In this document: piece by piece, positions 33,845 to 42,392 of the stretch | Position numbering within the stretch: position 1 is the first letter of the stretch | Layout of the letters: every line of letters starts with the position of its first letter | From: Sulfurovum sp. | GTDB lineage: Bacteria; Campylobacterota; Campylobacteria; Campylobacterales; Sulfurovaceae | Length of the DNA: 53,447 nt | Direction of reading: 5' to 3' | Assembly: GCA_027019175.1 (NCBI GenBank) | Contig: JALUXB010000043.1 | Location: forward strand, 1 to 53,447 | Made by a program: the position numbers and the translations under genes | Notes under the pieces: generated by a model | What the model saw: only the letters and a program-made list of their open reading frames with translations | Database searches by the model: none | Told to the model about the DNA's origin: nothing

Positions 33845-34460
33845 TCTTGACGGTACACTGATCGACTCGACAGAGGCGATTTTGGAGAGTTTCGATGTTG
33901 CACTGAAAACTTTTGGTGAAGTATCGTTTGATGAAGCGGCAATCAAAGCTGAGGTCGGCCATCCGCTCGATGCCATGTTCCGTACGCTTGGTGTGCGCGA
34001 AGAGAAAGTATGGGAGCATGTGGCTGCTTACAAGGCGCACTACCGTACCATTGCATGTGAAAAAACCGTATTGCTCCCCCGTGCAAAAGAGGCAGTGGCA
34101 CTGGCAGCAGCCCATGCCAGGCTTGGCGTTGTTACGACAAAAACGGCAGAGTACTCCAGGGAAATGCTGGCATATATGGGGATGATGGATTATTTTGAAG
34201 TACTGATAGGCAGAGAAGATGTCACCCATCCCAAACCCCATCCTGAACCTATAGATAAAGCACTGGAAGCAATGCATGTCTCCAAATCAGGGTGCTGGAT
34301 GGTGGGAGATACACCGATGGATATGCTTGCCGCCAAAGCAGCCGGTATCGACAGTGTCGCGGTCTGCTGCGGCTATGCGGGAAAGGAAACACTGAGTGAA
34401 TATACTCCGAACATTGTTCCTGACGCCTATGAAGCTGTGCAATTTATTGTCGAATCATAA
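33828..34460 (+). CDS. HAD-family phosphatase, phosphoglycolate phosphatase-like
   Basis: A 210-aa haloacid dehalogenase hydrolase: [12 protein letters not shown] holds the nucleophile Asp and acid Asp, VVTTKTAEYS the motif II Thr, KPHPEP the motif III Lys, and VGDTPMDMLAAKAAG the motif IV Asps. The cap insert suits subfamily IA, as in Gph and related phosphatases. The substrate is undetermined. The ATG at 33828 is used because the N-terminal extension from 33783 reads through the end of the ABC ATPase and lies before the catalytic motif. The overlap is 17 nt. Confidence 0.88.
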   Translation: MTILFDLDGTLIDSTEAILESFDVALKTFGEVSFDEAAIKAEVGHPLDAMFRTLGVREEKVWEHVAAYKAHYRTIACEKTVLLPRAKEAVALAAAHARLGVVTTKTAEYSREMLAYMGMMDYFEVLIGREDVTHPKPHPEPIDKALEAMHVSKSGCWMVGDTPMDMLAAKAAGIDSVAVCCGYAGKETLSEYTPNIVPDAYEAVQFIVES

Positions 34461-34473
34461 CACGAAGTTAAAA

Positions 34474-34497
34474 AAATTGTAATTTCAAGCACAATTT
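34474..34497. promoter_or_regulatory. Inverted repeat upstream of porC
   Basis: AAATTGT (34474-34480) and ACAATTT (34491-34497), spacer 10 nt, about 50 nt upstream of the putative porC -10. The TTGT/ACAA half-sites resemble those of the ATGTTGT/ACAACAT repeat before ccoN, but the spacing differs. It could also be a hairpin at the end of the preceding gene. Confidence 0.3.
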
Positions 34498-34542
34498 AAG
34501 AGTCACCCCATTACAATGGGAAACATTTTAGGATTTTGGGTG

Positions 34543-34548
34543 TATACT
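34543..34548 (+). promoter_or_regulatory. -10 element of the por operon
   Basis: TATACT (in GGGTGTATACTC), 31 nt before the porC start, preceded by G-rich sequence and no obvious -35. Confidence 0.5.
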
Positions 34549-34578
34549 CAAATACTTAACCACTATAGAGGAGATACT

Positions 34579-35142
34579 ATGATTGAGATCAGATGGCACA
34601 GCCGTGCAGGTCAGGGTGCCGTGACCGGTGCGAAGAGTCTCGGTGACATTGTCGCTACAACCGGAAAAGAGGTTCAGGCTTTTGCACTGTATGGTTCTGC
34701 AAAAAGAGGTGCAGCCCTCAGAGCCTACAACAGGATCGATGACAAACCGATCATTACCCATGAGAAGTTTATGAATCCGGACTATGTTCTGGTCATCGAC
34801 CCGGCACTGGCAATGACTGACGATATCACGATGAATGACAAAGAGACAACCAAATACATTATCACAACGCACTTGGAGAAGGACGAACTGATCTCTCAGA
34901 TTCCGGCACTCCAGGACAAAGCGGATAGAGTTTATGTTGTCGACTGTATTGAGATCTCGCTTGAGACGATCGGCAGATCGATTCCAAATGCACCGATGCT
35001 TGGCGCGTTTGTCAAGGTCTCCGGAATGTTTGAACTGGATTATTTCCTCGAGAATATGAAGCGTGTTCTTGCAAAGTTCCCGCAGAAGATCATCGACGGT
35101 AACATGCAGGCAATCACAAGAGCCTATAACGAAGTGAAGTAG
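34579..35142 (+). CDS. porC: 2-oxoacid:ferredoxin oxidoreductase gamma subunit (pyruvate type)
   Basis: A 187-aa gamma subunit, starting IEIRWHSRAGQGAVTGAKSLGDIVA, the nucleotide/CoA-associated motif of this subunit. With delta, alpha and beta subunits it interconverts pyruvate and acetyl-CoA plus CO2 using ferredoxin or flavodoxin, in the cytoplasm; in Campylobacterota with a reductive TCA cycle it can run in the carboxylating direction. GAGGAG precedes the ATG at 34579; an in-frame ATG at 34516 has no site. Gamma-delta-alpha-beta order matches Helicobacter porCDAB. Confidence 0.9.
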   Translation: MIEIRWHSRAGQGAVTGAKSLGDIVATTGKEVQAFALYGSAKRGAALRAYNRIDDKPIITHEKFMNPDYVLVIDPALAMTDDITMNDKETTKYIITTHLEKDELISQIPALQDKADRVYVVDCIEISLETIGRSIPNAPMLGAFVKVSGMFELDYFLENMKRVLAKFPQKIIDGNMQAITRAYNEVK

Positions 35143-35152
35143 GGAGAAAAAG

Positions 35153-35605
35153 ATGCAAGATCTTAAACTAAAAGCAGCAGAAAAACGCGGTATTCATCAA
35201 CTCGGCGGTGACGAACTGGTCGGATGGGATGAGGTAACGCAGGGAATCATTTTGACCTCCTTTGAAGGAGATGCCAGTGACATTGTCCATAAAAAGGCAG
35301 AAGAACGTAATTATTCAGATTTCAACTCTTACACAGCGACAGTTGCTTCATGGAGAGTAAAAAAGCCTGTATTCAACATTGATGTCTGTATTGACTGTCA
35401 AAACTGTTGGGTATGGTGTCCGGATACATCGATCATTTCCCGTGACAAGCAGATGCTCGGAATTGACTATGATCACTGTAAAGGGTGTGAAGTCTGTGTG
35501 GAAGTATGTCCAACCAATCCGAAATCACTTTTGATGTTCGGTGAGCAGGAAGACCTTGAGACAGCATTGTCTCAGTGGCCGGAAAAAAAGAAAAAAGAAA
35601 AGTAA
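35153..35605 (+). CDS. porD: 2-oxoacid:ferredoxin oxidoreductase delta subunit
   Basis: A 150-aa ferredoxin-like subunit with two [4Fe-4S] sites: CIDCQNCWVWCPD and CKGCEVCVEVCPTNP, each of the CxxCxxCxxxCP form. They carry electrons between the catalytic core and the external ferredoxin. The N-terminal ~70 residues are not ferredoxin-like and may dock on the other subunits. The C-terminus is lysine-rich. Confidence 0.94.
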   Translation: MQDLKLKAAEKRGIHQLGGDELVGWDEVTQGIILTSFEGDASDIVHKKAEERNYSDFNSYTATVASWRVKKPVFNIDVCIDCQNCWVWCPDTSIISRDKQMLGIDYDHCKGCEVCVEVCPTNPKSLLMFGEQEDLETALSQWPEKKKKEK

Positions 35606-35614
35606 GGGGCTGTT

Positions 35615-36847
35615 ATGGCAGAAAAATTTGATTTGAATGAAAGAGAAGTGTGGGACGGTAACTACGCAGCTTCTCAGGCATTGAGACAGGCTCAGGTAGA
35701 TGTTGTTGCAGCATATCCTATTACACCATCGACTCCAATTGTTGAAAATTATGGTGCTTATGTAGCCAACGGTTATATTGACGGCGAATTTGTTATGGTT
35801 GAGTCTGAACATGCGGCAATGTCCGGATGTGTCGGTGCTTCAGCAGCAGGCGGCCGTGTTGCAACTGCAACTTCGTCACAGGGGTTTGCCCTGATGGTAG
35901 AAGTACTCTATCAGGCATCAGGAATGAGACTCCCTATCGTACTGACTGTTGTCAACCGTGCACTTGCTTCTCCTCTGAATGTACGTGGTGACCATGGTGA
36001 TATGTATCTTGGACGTGATTCAGGATGGATCCAGATCGATGCATTCAATGCCCAGGAAGCGTATGATCTGACTCTTTGTGCATTTAAAATTGGTGAAAAC
36101 CATGATGTCAGACTTCCTGTTATGGTACATCAGGACGGTTTCATTACATCGCATACTGCACAGAATGTCTACCCGCTTTCTGATGAAAAAGCATATGGGT
36201 TCATCGGTGATATTGTACCGGTAGACGATATGCTTGATTTCTCAAGACCTGTTACCTACGGTGCACAGACAGAAGAAGACTGGCACTTTGAACACAAGGC
36301 CAAGCAGCATAAAGCGTTGATGGACTCCAGAACAGTGATCGACGATGTTTTTGCAGAGTTTGAAAAGCTCACAGGCAGAAAATACAACAGAGTTGAAGGG
36401 TATGACATGGATGATGCAGAAGTGGTCATCGTGGCACTTGGAACAACAGTTGAAACTGCACGTGTTGCTGCCCAGGAGCTCAGAGAAGAAGGTGTGAAAG
36501 CTGGTGTTGTCGGCATTAGAGTATTCAGACCGTTCCCGTTCGATCAGGTCAGAGATATGCTTGAGAATGCAAAATCGATTGCCGTACTGGACAGATCGAG
36601 CCCGGGCGGCGCGATGGGAGCCTTCTTTAATGAAGTTTCTGCTGCACTTTATACGACACCGAACAGACCGCTGATCACCAATTACATTTACGGTCTTGGC
36701 GGAAGGGACTTCTCTGTTGCGGAAGCGAAGCGAATCTTCTTGGAGCAGAAAGCGAATGCCGATGCCGGACACATTACGACAGATATCCAGCAGTTCTCAG
36801 GACTCAGAGGACCACACCTCGGATATTTCCAGACAAAAAGGAGCTAA
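35615..36847 (+). CDS. porA: 2-oxoacid:ferredoxin oxidoreductase alpha subunit
   Basis: A 410-aa alpha subunit with the N-terminal TPP-pyrimidine domain (AAYPITPSTPIVENYG, VESEHAAMSGCVGASAAGGR, TATSSQGFALM) and the C-terminal half with VGIRVFRPFPFDQVRDML and LDRSSPGGAMGAFF. The AYPITPST pattern favours pyruvate or similar substrates; other 2-oxoacids cannot be ruled out. It sits between porD and porB, 9 nt from porD. Confidence 0.94.
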   Translation: MAEKFDLNEREVWDGNYAASQALRQAQVDVVAAYPITPSTPIVENYGAYVANGYIDGEFVMVESEHAAMSGCVGASAAGGRVATATSSQGFALMVEVLYQASGMRLPIVLTVVNRALASPLNVRGDHGDMYLGRDSGWIQIDAFNAQEAYDLTLCAFKIGENHDVRLPVMVHQDGFITSHTAQNVYPLSDEKAYGFIGDIVPVDDMLDFSRPVTYGAQTEEDWHFEHKAKQHKALMDSRTVIDDVFAEFEKLTGRKYNRVEGYDMDDAEVVIVALGTTVETARVAAQELREEGVKAGVVGIRVFRPFPFDQVRDMLENAKSIAVLDRSSPGGAMGAFFNEVSAALYTTPNRPLITNYIYGLGGRDFSVAEAKRIFLEQKANADAGHITTDIQQFSGLRGPHLGYFQTKRS

Positions 36848-36849
36848 GT

Positions 36850-37803
36850 ATGGCGATTACATCCATTAAAAACCTGAAAGAATTTTCAACCAACAACGAC
36901 CGATTTGAAGGAGCGCATACACTTTGCCCAGGGTGTGCCCACTCCATGATCGTCAGAGAACTGATGAACTGTACTGATGACAACCTTGTTATCGCTTCCA
37001 ACACAGGATGTCTGGAAGTTTCCACGGCAGTCTACCCGTTTACGTCATGGGATACCTCATGGATCCATATCGGTTTTGAGAATGCCGCAACTGCAGTCAG
37101 TGGTGCAGAAGCAATGTTTAAGGCAAGAAAGAAAAAAGGGACACTTAAAGACAATGATGCTTCGGTGAAATTCGTTGCATTTGGTGGTGACGGTTCTACC
37201 TATGACATCGGTTTCCAGTGGCTCTCAGGAGCTATGGAGCGAGGACATGACTTTACCTATATTTGTCTTGACAACGAGAACTATGCTAACACAGGCGGAC
37301 AGCGTTCTTCGGCAACTCCGATCGGTGCACACACTTCGACTGCACAGGCAGGAACACACTCTTACGGTAAAAAGCAGAAGAAAAAAGACATTGTAGCCAT
37401 CATGGCAGCACATGATGCACCATATGTTGCACAGCTTGCGCCAAACAAGTGGAAGTCCATGGCGAAAGGGTTCCAGAAAGCACTGGAAACTGAAGGACCA
37501 TGTTTCATCAACACAGTCTCTCCATGTTGTACAGAGTGGAAATTCGACCCTAAAGATACCATCAATATCACTGACCTGGCAACAGATACGTTGATGTTCC
37601 CGATCTATGAAATCATTAACGGGCATGAACTGAACATTCTCTACAGACCAAAGAATGTACTTCCTGTTGAAGAGTACCTTGCAGCGCAGGGACGCTACAA
37701 GCACCTCTTCAAGCCGGAAAACAAGCATGTTATCGAAGAGATCCAGAAAAATATCAACGAATACTGGGAGATGTTGCAAAGAAGAGAAGAAGCACGCGTC
37801 TAA
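36850..37803 (+). CDS. porB: 2-oxoacid:ferredoxin oxidoreductase beta subunit
   Basis: A 317-aa TPP-binding subunit. The cysteines CPGC near residue 24, NTGC near residue 55 and SPCC near residue 224 suit its [4Fe-4S] cluster. The TPP/Mg motif is GDGSTYDIGFQWLSGAMERG, followed by LDNENYANTGGQRSSATP. It follows porA by 2 nt and ends the operon. Confidence 0.94.
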   Translation: MAITSIKNLKEFSTNNDRFEGAHTLCPGCAHSMIVRELMNCTDDNLVIASNTGCLEVSTAVYPFTSWDTSWIHIGFENAATAVSGAEAMFKARKKKGTLKDNDASVKFVAFGGDGSTYDIGFQWLSGAMERGHDFTYICLDNENYANTGGQRSSATPIGAHTSTAQAGTHSYGKKQKKKDIVAIMAAHDAPYVAQLAPNKWKSMAKGFQKALETEGPCFINTVSPCCTEWKFDPKDTINITDLATDTLMFPIYEIINGHELNILYRPKNVLPVEEYLAAQGRYKHLFKPENKHVIEEIQKNINEYWEMLQRREEARV

Positions 37804-37804
37804 A

Positions 37805-37902
37805 AGTGCTGCTTCGGCACATCTTTCACTTTAGACTGCAGAATTTTCCTGCAGTCACGTACTATATGTACGCTCCTTTGTAAACTTCTTTGCTAAAGCA
37901 AA
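37805..37902. repeat. Palindrome-rich intergenic element after porB
   Basis: Four stem-loops in 100 bp: GTGC/GCAC around 37806-37820, GACTGCAG (37834-37841) with CTGCAGTC (37849-37856), CGTAC (37858-37862) with GTACG (37868-37872), and TTTGCT (37889-37894) with AGCAAA (37897-37902). The first could end the por transcript. The rest of the 250-bp gap to luxS is AT-rich and ends with heptamer repeats and a promoter. Confidence 0.6.
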
Positions 37903-37992
37903 ATCTGCACCAAATCATCACTTTTCTGTATTTTTCAAAGAATCGAATGTAAAAAATTAACTTTATAAATCTTTTTTCCAAAACTATTCGCC

Positions 37993-38013
37993 ATTCACTA
38001 TTCACTATTCACT
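37993..38013 (+). repeat. Heptanucleotide tandem repeat, three units of ATTCACT
   Basis: Units at 37993-37999, 38000-38006 and 38007-38013, ending 8 nt before the luxS -10 box and therefore occupying the -35 region. Confidence 0.9.
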
Positions 38014-38021
38014 TTTTCCGT

Positions 38022-38027
38022 TATAAT
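38022..38027 (+). promoter_or_regulatory. -10 element of luxS
   Basis: A perfect TATAAT, 26 nt before the luxS ATG. ATTCACT repeats stand where a -35 would be. Confidence 0.6.
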
Positions 38028-38053
38028 TTGAGAAATTATAAAAGGAAAATGCC

Positions 38054-38584
38054 ATGCCACTATTAGACAGTTTTACCGTTGACCATACAAAGATGATCGC
38101 ACCAGCCGTGCGTGTTGCCAAAAAGATGAAAACACCGTGCGGTGATGACATTACCGTATTTGACCTGCGTTTTACAATACCTAACAAAGAGCGTCTCTCT
38201 GCCAAAGGGATTCATACCCTTGAACACCTTTTTGCAGGCTTCATGCGGGAGCATCTTAATTCAAAGAAGGTAGAGATCATCGATATTTCACCTATGGGAT
38301 GTAGAACAGGCTTTTACATGTCACTGCTTGGGACACCGTCTGAAAAAAAGGTAGCCAAAGCATGGGAAGCATCAATGAAAGATGTACTTGCCGTCAAAAG
38401 TGAGTCTGATATTCCCGAGCTTAACCTCTACCAGTGCGGTACCTGTAAAATGCATTCTCTTAAGGCAGCACAAAAGATTGCCAAAAAAGTGCTTAAACGC
38501 GGTATCGGCATTATGAACAACAAGGAACTCAAGTTGAGTAAAAAAGAGTTGAAACAGATTGCCAAAGAGGGGAATGTATGCTGA
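38054..38584 (+). CDS. luxS: S-ribosylhomocysteine lyase
   Basis: Converts S-ribosylhomocysteine to homocysteine and DPD, the precursor of AI-2, in the activated methyl cycle. The 176-aa product keeps the metal ligands H54, H58 (HTLEH) and C128, the catalytic E57 and the second catalytic cysteine C83 (MGCRTGFY). Length is normal. AAAGGA precedes the ATG. A four-base-type overlap (38578-38584) couples it to a 102-aa gene. Whether AI-2 signals here or is only a by-product cannot be told. Confidence 0.96.
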   Translation: MPLLDSFTVDHTKMIAPAVRVAKKMKTPCGDDITVFDLRFTIPNKERLSAKGIHTLEHLFAGFMREHLNSKKVEIIDISPMGCRTGFYMSLLGTPSEKKVAKAWEASMKDVLAVKSESDIPELNLYQCGTCKMHSLKAAQKIAKKVLKRGIGIMNNKELKLSKKELKQIAKEGNVC

Positions 38585-38886
38585 TATGGATTCCTGTTGA
38601 TAGTGAAAACGGAAATACGTCGAAGATTGTACCGCAGCTTGAGGCAAAGAAATGGGCACTTGTGGACTTTGAAGAAGGGGTTGTCAAGTCAATTGCCTTT
38701 TACAATACGATTGAAGAACTTGGGGGTGAATGGGTTGATTTTATTATCCTTTCCCATAAATTTGAAAACTATCTTGACTATATGAATGAAGGGATGATGG
38801 TACTGGTCGTGCGTGAGGGGCAGGAGACGATCGAGGATATCATTGAAGCGTTCAAGTTCAAAGAGCTTGATGAAATCGGGCTGTGA
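38578..38886 (+). CDS. Unknown 102-aa protein overlapping luxS, NifX-like fold possible
   Basis: A 102-aa protein beginning [20 protein letters not shown] and ending [11 protein letters not shown]. The pattern of a short N-terminal strand, a DFEEG turn, a central strand FIILSH and a final helix with [12 protein letters not shown] weakly resembles the dinitrogenase iron-molybdenum cofactor (NifX/NifB) domain. No cysteines or metal motif are seen. It starts inside the luxS stop region (7-nt overlap), so it is translated with luxS. Confidence 0.6.
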   Translation: MLIWIPVDSENGNTSKIVPQLEAKKWALVDFEEGVVKSIAFYNTIEELGGEWVDFIILSHKFENYLDYMNEGMMVLVVREGQETIEDIIEAFKFKELDEIGL

Positions 38887-38889
38887 TAA

Positions 38890-38903
38890 AATTAGAAATT
38901 AGA
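38890..38903 (+). repeat. Two units of heptamer AATTAGA
   Basis: Units at 38890-38896 and 38897-38903, just after the 102-aa gene, the same heptamer as the four-unit tract before ddl. Confidence 0.7.
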
Positions 38904-38921
38904 GTGGGTTTTGCCCCTTTT

Positions 38922-38943
38922 GTAGGGTGTGTAATCACACACC
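38922..38943 (+). repeat. 22-bp palindromic repeat, copy 4
   Basis: Perfect arms GGTGTGT (38926-38932) and ACACACC (38937-38943), loop AATC, preceded by the same GTAG. It ends 6 nt before the next start codon, as copy 2 ends 12 nt before carA. Confidence 0.85.
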
Positions 38944-38949
38944 TTTGAG

Positions 38950-39741
38950 ATGCAAGAAGACGAAAGAACGAGGATGTTGTATAATGAAATATTGAGAGGG
39001 GAGAAAGAGAGCATTGTCAGTGATGACGGCTCTTTGACACTTTACTCTAAAGAGTTCAACGAATCATACCATTCCCCCAAAGACGGTGCATTACGGGAGA
39101 GTCTCAACAAACATGTCATTCCCGCTTTTTCGCTGCACAAGGGCAAAAGCTCTTTGCGTATACTTGACATCTGTTACGGACTTGGCTACAACACGCTGGC
39201 GACACTTCACTACATACAAATGCACAATATGGATACCAAAGTAGAGATTATCTCACCGGAGTTTGACGAAGCCTTGGTGCGATCGCTGAAAGATTTTGAA
39301 TATCCTGCCGAGTTTGAATCACTGCATACCATTATTGAAGATCTGTCAAACAACTTTGTCTATGAAGATGCACAATTTAAAATAACCATCCTCATCGGTG
39401 ATGCCAGAGAGACGATTCCGCAGTTGCTCCCTGATCAAATCGATGTAGTCTATCAGGATGCTTTCAGCCCGAAGGTCAATCCTATGCTCTGGACGCGGGA
39501 GTGGTTTGCCGATATTCGTGCACTGTGCAGTGAAGATGCGGTGCTGACAACCTATTCGACTGCTGCAGCAACAAGAATGGGACTATACGAGAATGGTTTC
39601 GAACTCCATTATTACGATGCCCCGAATACAAGACGGTCACTGATTGCATCACCAAAAAAAATAGAGAGCCTTGAATGGATCGATATGGAGCTTAAAAAGC
39701 AGCGCAACCCTCATGCCGAAAGTCTCAGAGATCCTCAATAA
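38950..39741 (+). CDS. MnmC-type tRNA methyltransferase domain protein
   Basis: A 263-aa SAM-dependent methyltransferase of the MnmC N-terminal (DUF752) kind, without the FAD oxidase domain that E. coli MnmC has. Visible are LDICYGLGYNTLATL, the SAM-binding loop, and YQDAFSPKVNPMLWTREWF, the family's substrate loop, followed by LTTYSTAAATRMGLYENGF. It would methylate the modified wobble uridine of tRNA, in the same pathway as MnmG, encoded 0.8 kb downstream. The start lies right after a palindromic repeat and has no strong ribosome-binding site. Confidence 0.8.
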   Translation: MQEDERTRMLYNEILRGEKESIVSDDGSLTLYSKEFNESYHSPKDGALRESLNKHVIPAFSLHKGKSSLRILDICYGLGYNTLATLHYIQMHNMDTKVEIISPEFDEALVRSLKDFEYPAEFESLHTIIEDLSNNFVYEDAQFKITILIGDARETIPQLLPDQIDVVYQDAFSPKVNPMLWTREWFADIRALCSEDAVLTTYSTAAATRMGLYENGFELHYYDAPNTRRSLIASPKKIESLEWIDMELKKQRNPHAESLRDPQ

Positions 39742-40352
39742 CTCATCGTAATAGCGTCAATCTCATTCCACCCCATGCTTCGTTTTTGTGATCTGTGTTT
39801 AAGAATATGGTCGATGTAACGTGCGAACATATCGGTTTCGATGTTTACTTTGGTACCTTTCCTATAGGTACGGATGAGGGTGTTTTCAAGTGTGTGGGGA
39901 ATAATAGTGATTCGAAAACGGTTATCGTATACTTCATTCACTGTCAATGAAATACCATCAATAGTAATAGAGCCTTTGGGAATGATATGCGCAATACATG
40001 CTGTAGGTACCTTGATGATATAATCAGTACCATTTTCCCGTTTGACAATTTCGGTAATTTCCCCCATGCAGTCTACATGACCCTGGACAATATGTCCTTC
40101 GAACCGGTCACTCATCTGCATGGCAGGTTCAATATGTACTTCTCCTTTGAGTTTGCTCTCATCAATGACCGCACGTGTCTCATCAGCCAATTCCAGATCA
40201 AAACCATCAGGATTTACCTTGATAACGGTCAGGCAGACGCCGTTGACAGCGATGGAGTCACCCAGTTTCGCCCTGTGAGTTGACTGGATACTCAGGATAT
40301 TGTTTCGGTATGCTTTAACTTTACCAATTTCACGAATGAGTCCGGTAAACAT
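39735..40352 (-). CDS. ribE: Riboflavin synthase alpha subunit
   Basis: Dismutates two 6,7-dimethyl-8-ribityllumazine molecules to riboflavin. The 205-aa product has the conserved start MFTGLIREIGKV and two lumazine-binding repeats: VNGVCLTV...GHIVQGHVDCMGEI and IDGISLTVNEV...NTLIRTYRKGTKVNIETD. Its stop overlaps the end of the MnmC-type gene by 7 nt, convergently. There is no FMN riboswitch upstream and no strong ribosome-binding site. Confidence 0.95.
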   Translation of the reverse strand: MFTGLIREIGKVKAYRNNILSIQSTHRAKLGDSIAVNGVCLTVIKVNPDGFDLELADETRAVIDESKLKGEVHIEPAMQMSDRFEGHIVQGHVDCMGEITEIVKRENGTDYIIKVPTACIAHIIPKGSITIDGISLTVNEVYDNRFRITIIPHTLENTLIRTYRKGTKVNIETDMFARYIDHILKHRSQKRSMGWNEIDAITMSY

Positions 40353-40441
40353 TAGCAGGCTCTTTGGGGTTGAATAAATGATAAATAGAAAATAGTGTAT
40401 AGTAGAATGTTCATGAAGTTTAGTCCCTTATGAAATTTGGA

Positions 40442-40447
40442 TATAAT
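40442..40447 (+). promoter_or_regulatory. -10 element of mnmG
   Basis: TATAAT, 70 nt before the mnmG ATG. A GGAG/CTCC pair in the leader (around 40480-40492) could form a small hairpin, and the AAAGGT site precedes the start. Confidence 0.5.
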
Positions 40448-40517
40448 TCGCCAATTATAGCAAATTATAGATTGATGATGGAGGGGTGCTCCTTATGTAC
40501 CCACATAAAGGTAAAAG

Positions 40518-42392
40518 ATGGATTATGATGTCATAGTGATTGGTGGCGGACATGCCGGGATAGAGGCTTCGCTTGCAAGTGCGCGTATGGGTGTGAAGAC
40601 CCTTTTGATCACCATACTGGTCGAGCAGATCGGTGCAAGTTCTTGCAACCCTGCTATCGGGGGGCTTGCCAAAGGGCATTTGGTGCGTGAGGTCGATGCA
40701 CTTGGGGGTGAGATGGGGCTCTGTACTGATGCTACAGGCATACAGTTTCGAACGCTTAACGCGTCCAAAGGACCTGCAGTCCGCGGTACACGTGCGCAGA
40801 TCGATATGGATGATTACCGTGAGTATATGCGTACAGTGGTGCTGAATACAGACAATCTCGATGTGAAGCAGGAGATCGCTGACGGTTTGATTGTTGAAGA
40901 TGGTGAGGTAAAAGGGGTAACGACCCAGCTTGGCAATGCATACCGTGCGAAAAAGGTTGTCATTACTGCCGGAACCTTTTTGAACGGGCTGATTCACATT
41001 GGGGAAAAAAAGCAGACAGCAGGGCGTCAGGGTGAATTTGCCTCTGTGGAGCTTGCTGAATATCTTAAATCAATCGGTCTGAAAATGGGGCGGCTTAAAA
41101 CAGGTACATGTGCGCGTATCGATGCCAAGTCGGTCGACATCTCTGTCATGGAAGTACAGCCGGGAGATACCCCGCCGCCGCCCTTTTCTTTCAGGACGGA
41201 CAGAAAAACATTCAATCCAAAGCAGCTTCCCTGCTATGTGACCTATACCAATGAACATACCCATGAGATCATTGAGAGCAATTTTTACCGTGCACCGCTT
41301 TTTACCGGACAGATTGATGGTATGGGACCACGCTACTGTCCAAGTATCGAAGACAAGGTTAACCGTTTCCGTGACAGACCGCGTCATCAGATTTTTGTCG
41401 AGCCGCAGACGATGGATGAAACGGAGTATTATATCAATGGTATGAGTACTTCACTTCCCATTGACGTGCAGCTTGAGATGGTGCGTTCGGTCAAGGGGAT
41501 GGAGAATGCCAAGATCGTCCGATATGGATACGCGATCGAGTATGACTACATTGACCCGACTGAGCTGAAACATACGCTGGAAACCAAAAAGATCCCCAAC
41601 CTCTATATGGCAGGGCAGGTCAATGGAACGACAGGATATGAAGAGGCGGCTGCGCAGGGACTGGTTGCCGGCGTGAATGCAGCCCTTGCTGTTAAAGGAG
41701 AAGAACCGTTTGTGCTCAGACGGGATGAAGCTTATATCGGGGTACTTATTGATGATTTGGTTACCAAAGGTACCAAAGAACCCTACAGGATGTTCACCTC
41801 ACGTGCGGAGTACCGGTTGCTGCTGCGTGAGGACAATGCCGACAGGCGCCTGCTGCATCATGCCAAGCGTCTTGGGTTGATGGATGAATCATACATTCAA
41901 AAAGTGGAAGCTAAAGAGTCTCAAATAGAAGAGGCATTGACACTTCTCAAAGAAAATTATGCTACACCGACAAAAGAGTTCCTTGCCAAACTTGAACAGA
42001 TCGGTGCACCAAAGATCAACGACAAGACTTTATGGATCGATGTGATCGCAAGAGGAGAATTTGACAGAGAAAAGCTGACAACGCTCCTGTCGGAGTTCGA
42101 CAGGTATGATGATGAGGTAATGGAGCAGATTTTGGTTGAGGCAAAGTACTATCGCTACATTGAAAAGCAGGCGCAGCAGATTGCGCAGATGAAAGATATG
42201 CTTAAGATCAAGATCCCTGAAGATTTTGATTTTACAACGGTGCAGGGGTTAAGCAATGAGATTGTAGAGAAACTTCAAAATGCAAATCCACCGACACTTT
42301 TTGCCGCATCGGAGATTTCAGGCGTAACCCCGGCATCGCTTGAAATTTTACATGTCTATATTAAAATGAAACAGAAAGGGAAGATGCAATGA
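40518..42392 (+). CDS. mnmG: tRNA uridine-5-carboxymethylaminomethyl modification enzyme MnmG
   Basis: FAD enzyme that with MnmE modifies the wobble uridine of several tRNAs. The 624-aa product has the FAD motif [14 protein letters not shown], then [43 protein letters not shown] and the C-terminal [20 protein letters not shown] and [19 protein letters not shown]. Length and motifs are standard. The stop overlaps the following gene (ATGA). Confidence 0.98.
   Translation: MDYDVIVIGGGHAGIEASLASARMGVKTLLITILVEQIGASSCNPAIGGLAKGHLVREVDALGGEMGLCTDATGIQFRTLNASKGPAVRGTRAQIDMDDYREYMRTVVLNTDNLDVKQEIADGLIVEDGEVKGVTTQLGNAYRAKKVVITAGTFLNGLIHIGEKKQTAGRQGEFASVELAEYLKSIGLKMGRLKTGTCARIDAKSVDISVMEVQPGDTPPPPFSFRTDRKTFNPKQLPCYVTYTNEHTHEIIESNFYRAPLFTGQIDGMGPRYCPSIEDKVNRFRDRPRHQIFVEPQTMDETEYYINGMSTSLPIDVQLEMVRSVKGMENAKIVRYGYAIEYDYIDPTELKHTLETKKIPNLYMAGQVNGTTGYEEAAAQGLVAGVNAALAVKGEEPFVLRRDEAYIGVLIDDLVTKGTKEPYRMFTSRAEYRLLLREDNADRRLLHHAKRLGLMDESYIQKVEAKESQIEEALTLLKENYATPTKEFLAKLEQIGAPKINDKTLWIDVIARGEFDREKLTTLLSEFDRYDDEVMEQILVEAKYYRYIEKQAQQIAQMKDMLKIKIPEDFDFTTVQGLSNEIVEKLQNANPPTLFAASEISGVTPASLEILHVYIKMKQKGKMQ

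Noticed and set aside
40353-40517. FMN riboswitch upstream of ribE
   Set aside because: The upstream region is short and AT-rich and lacks the conserved FMN aptamer stems.
40475-40528. A 17-codon leader ORF overlapping the mnmG start
   Set aside because: No ribosome-binding site at the right spacing and no regulatory codon run; too short to support.
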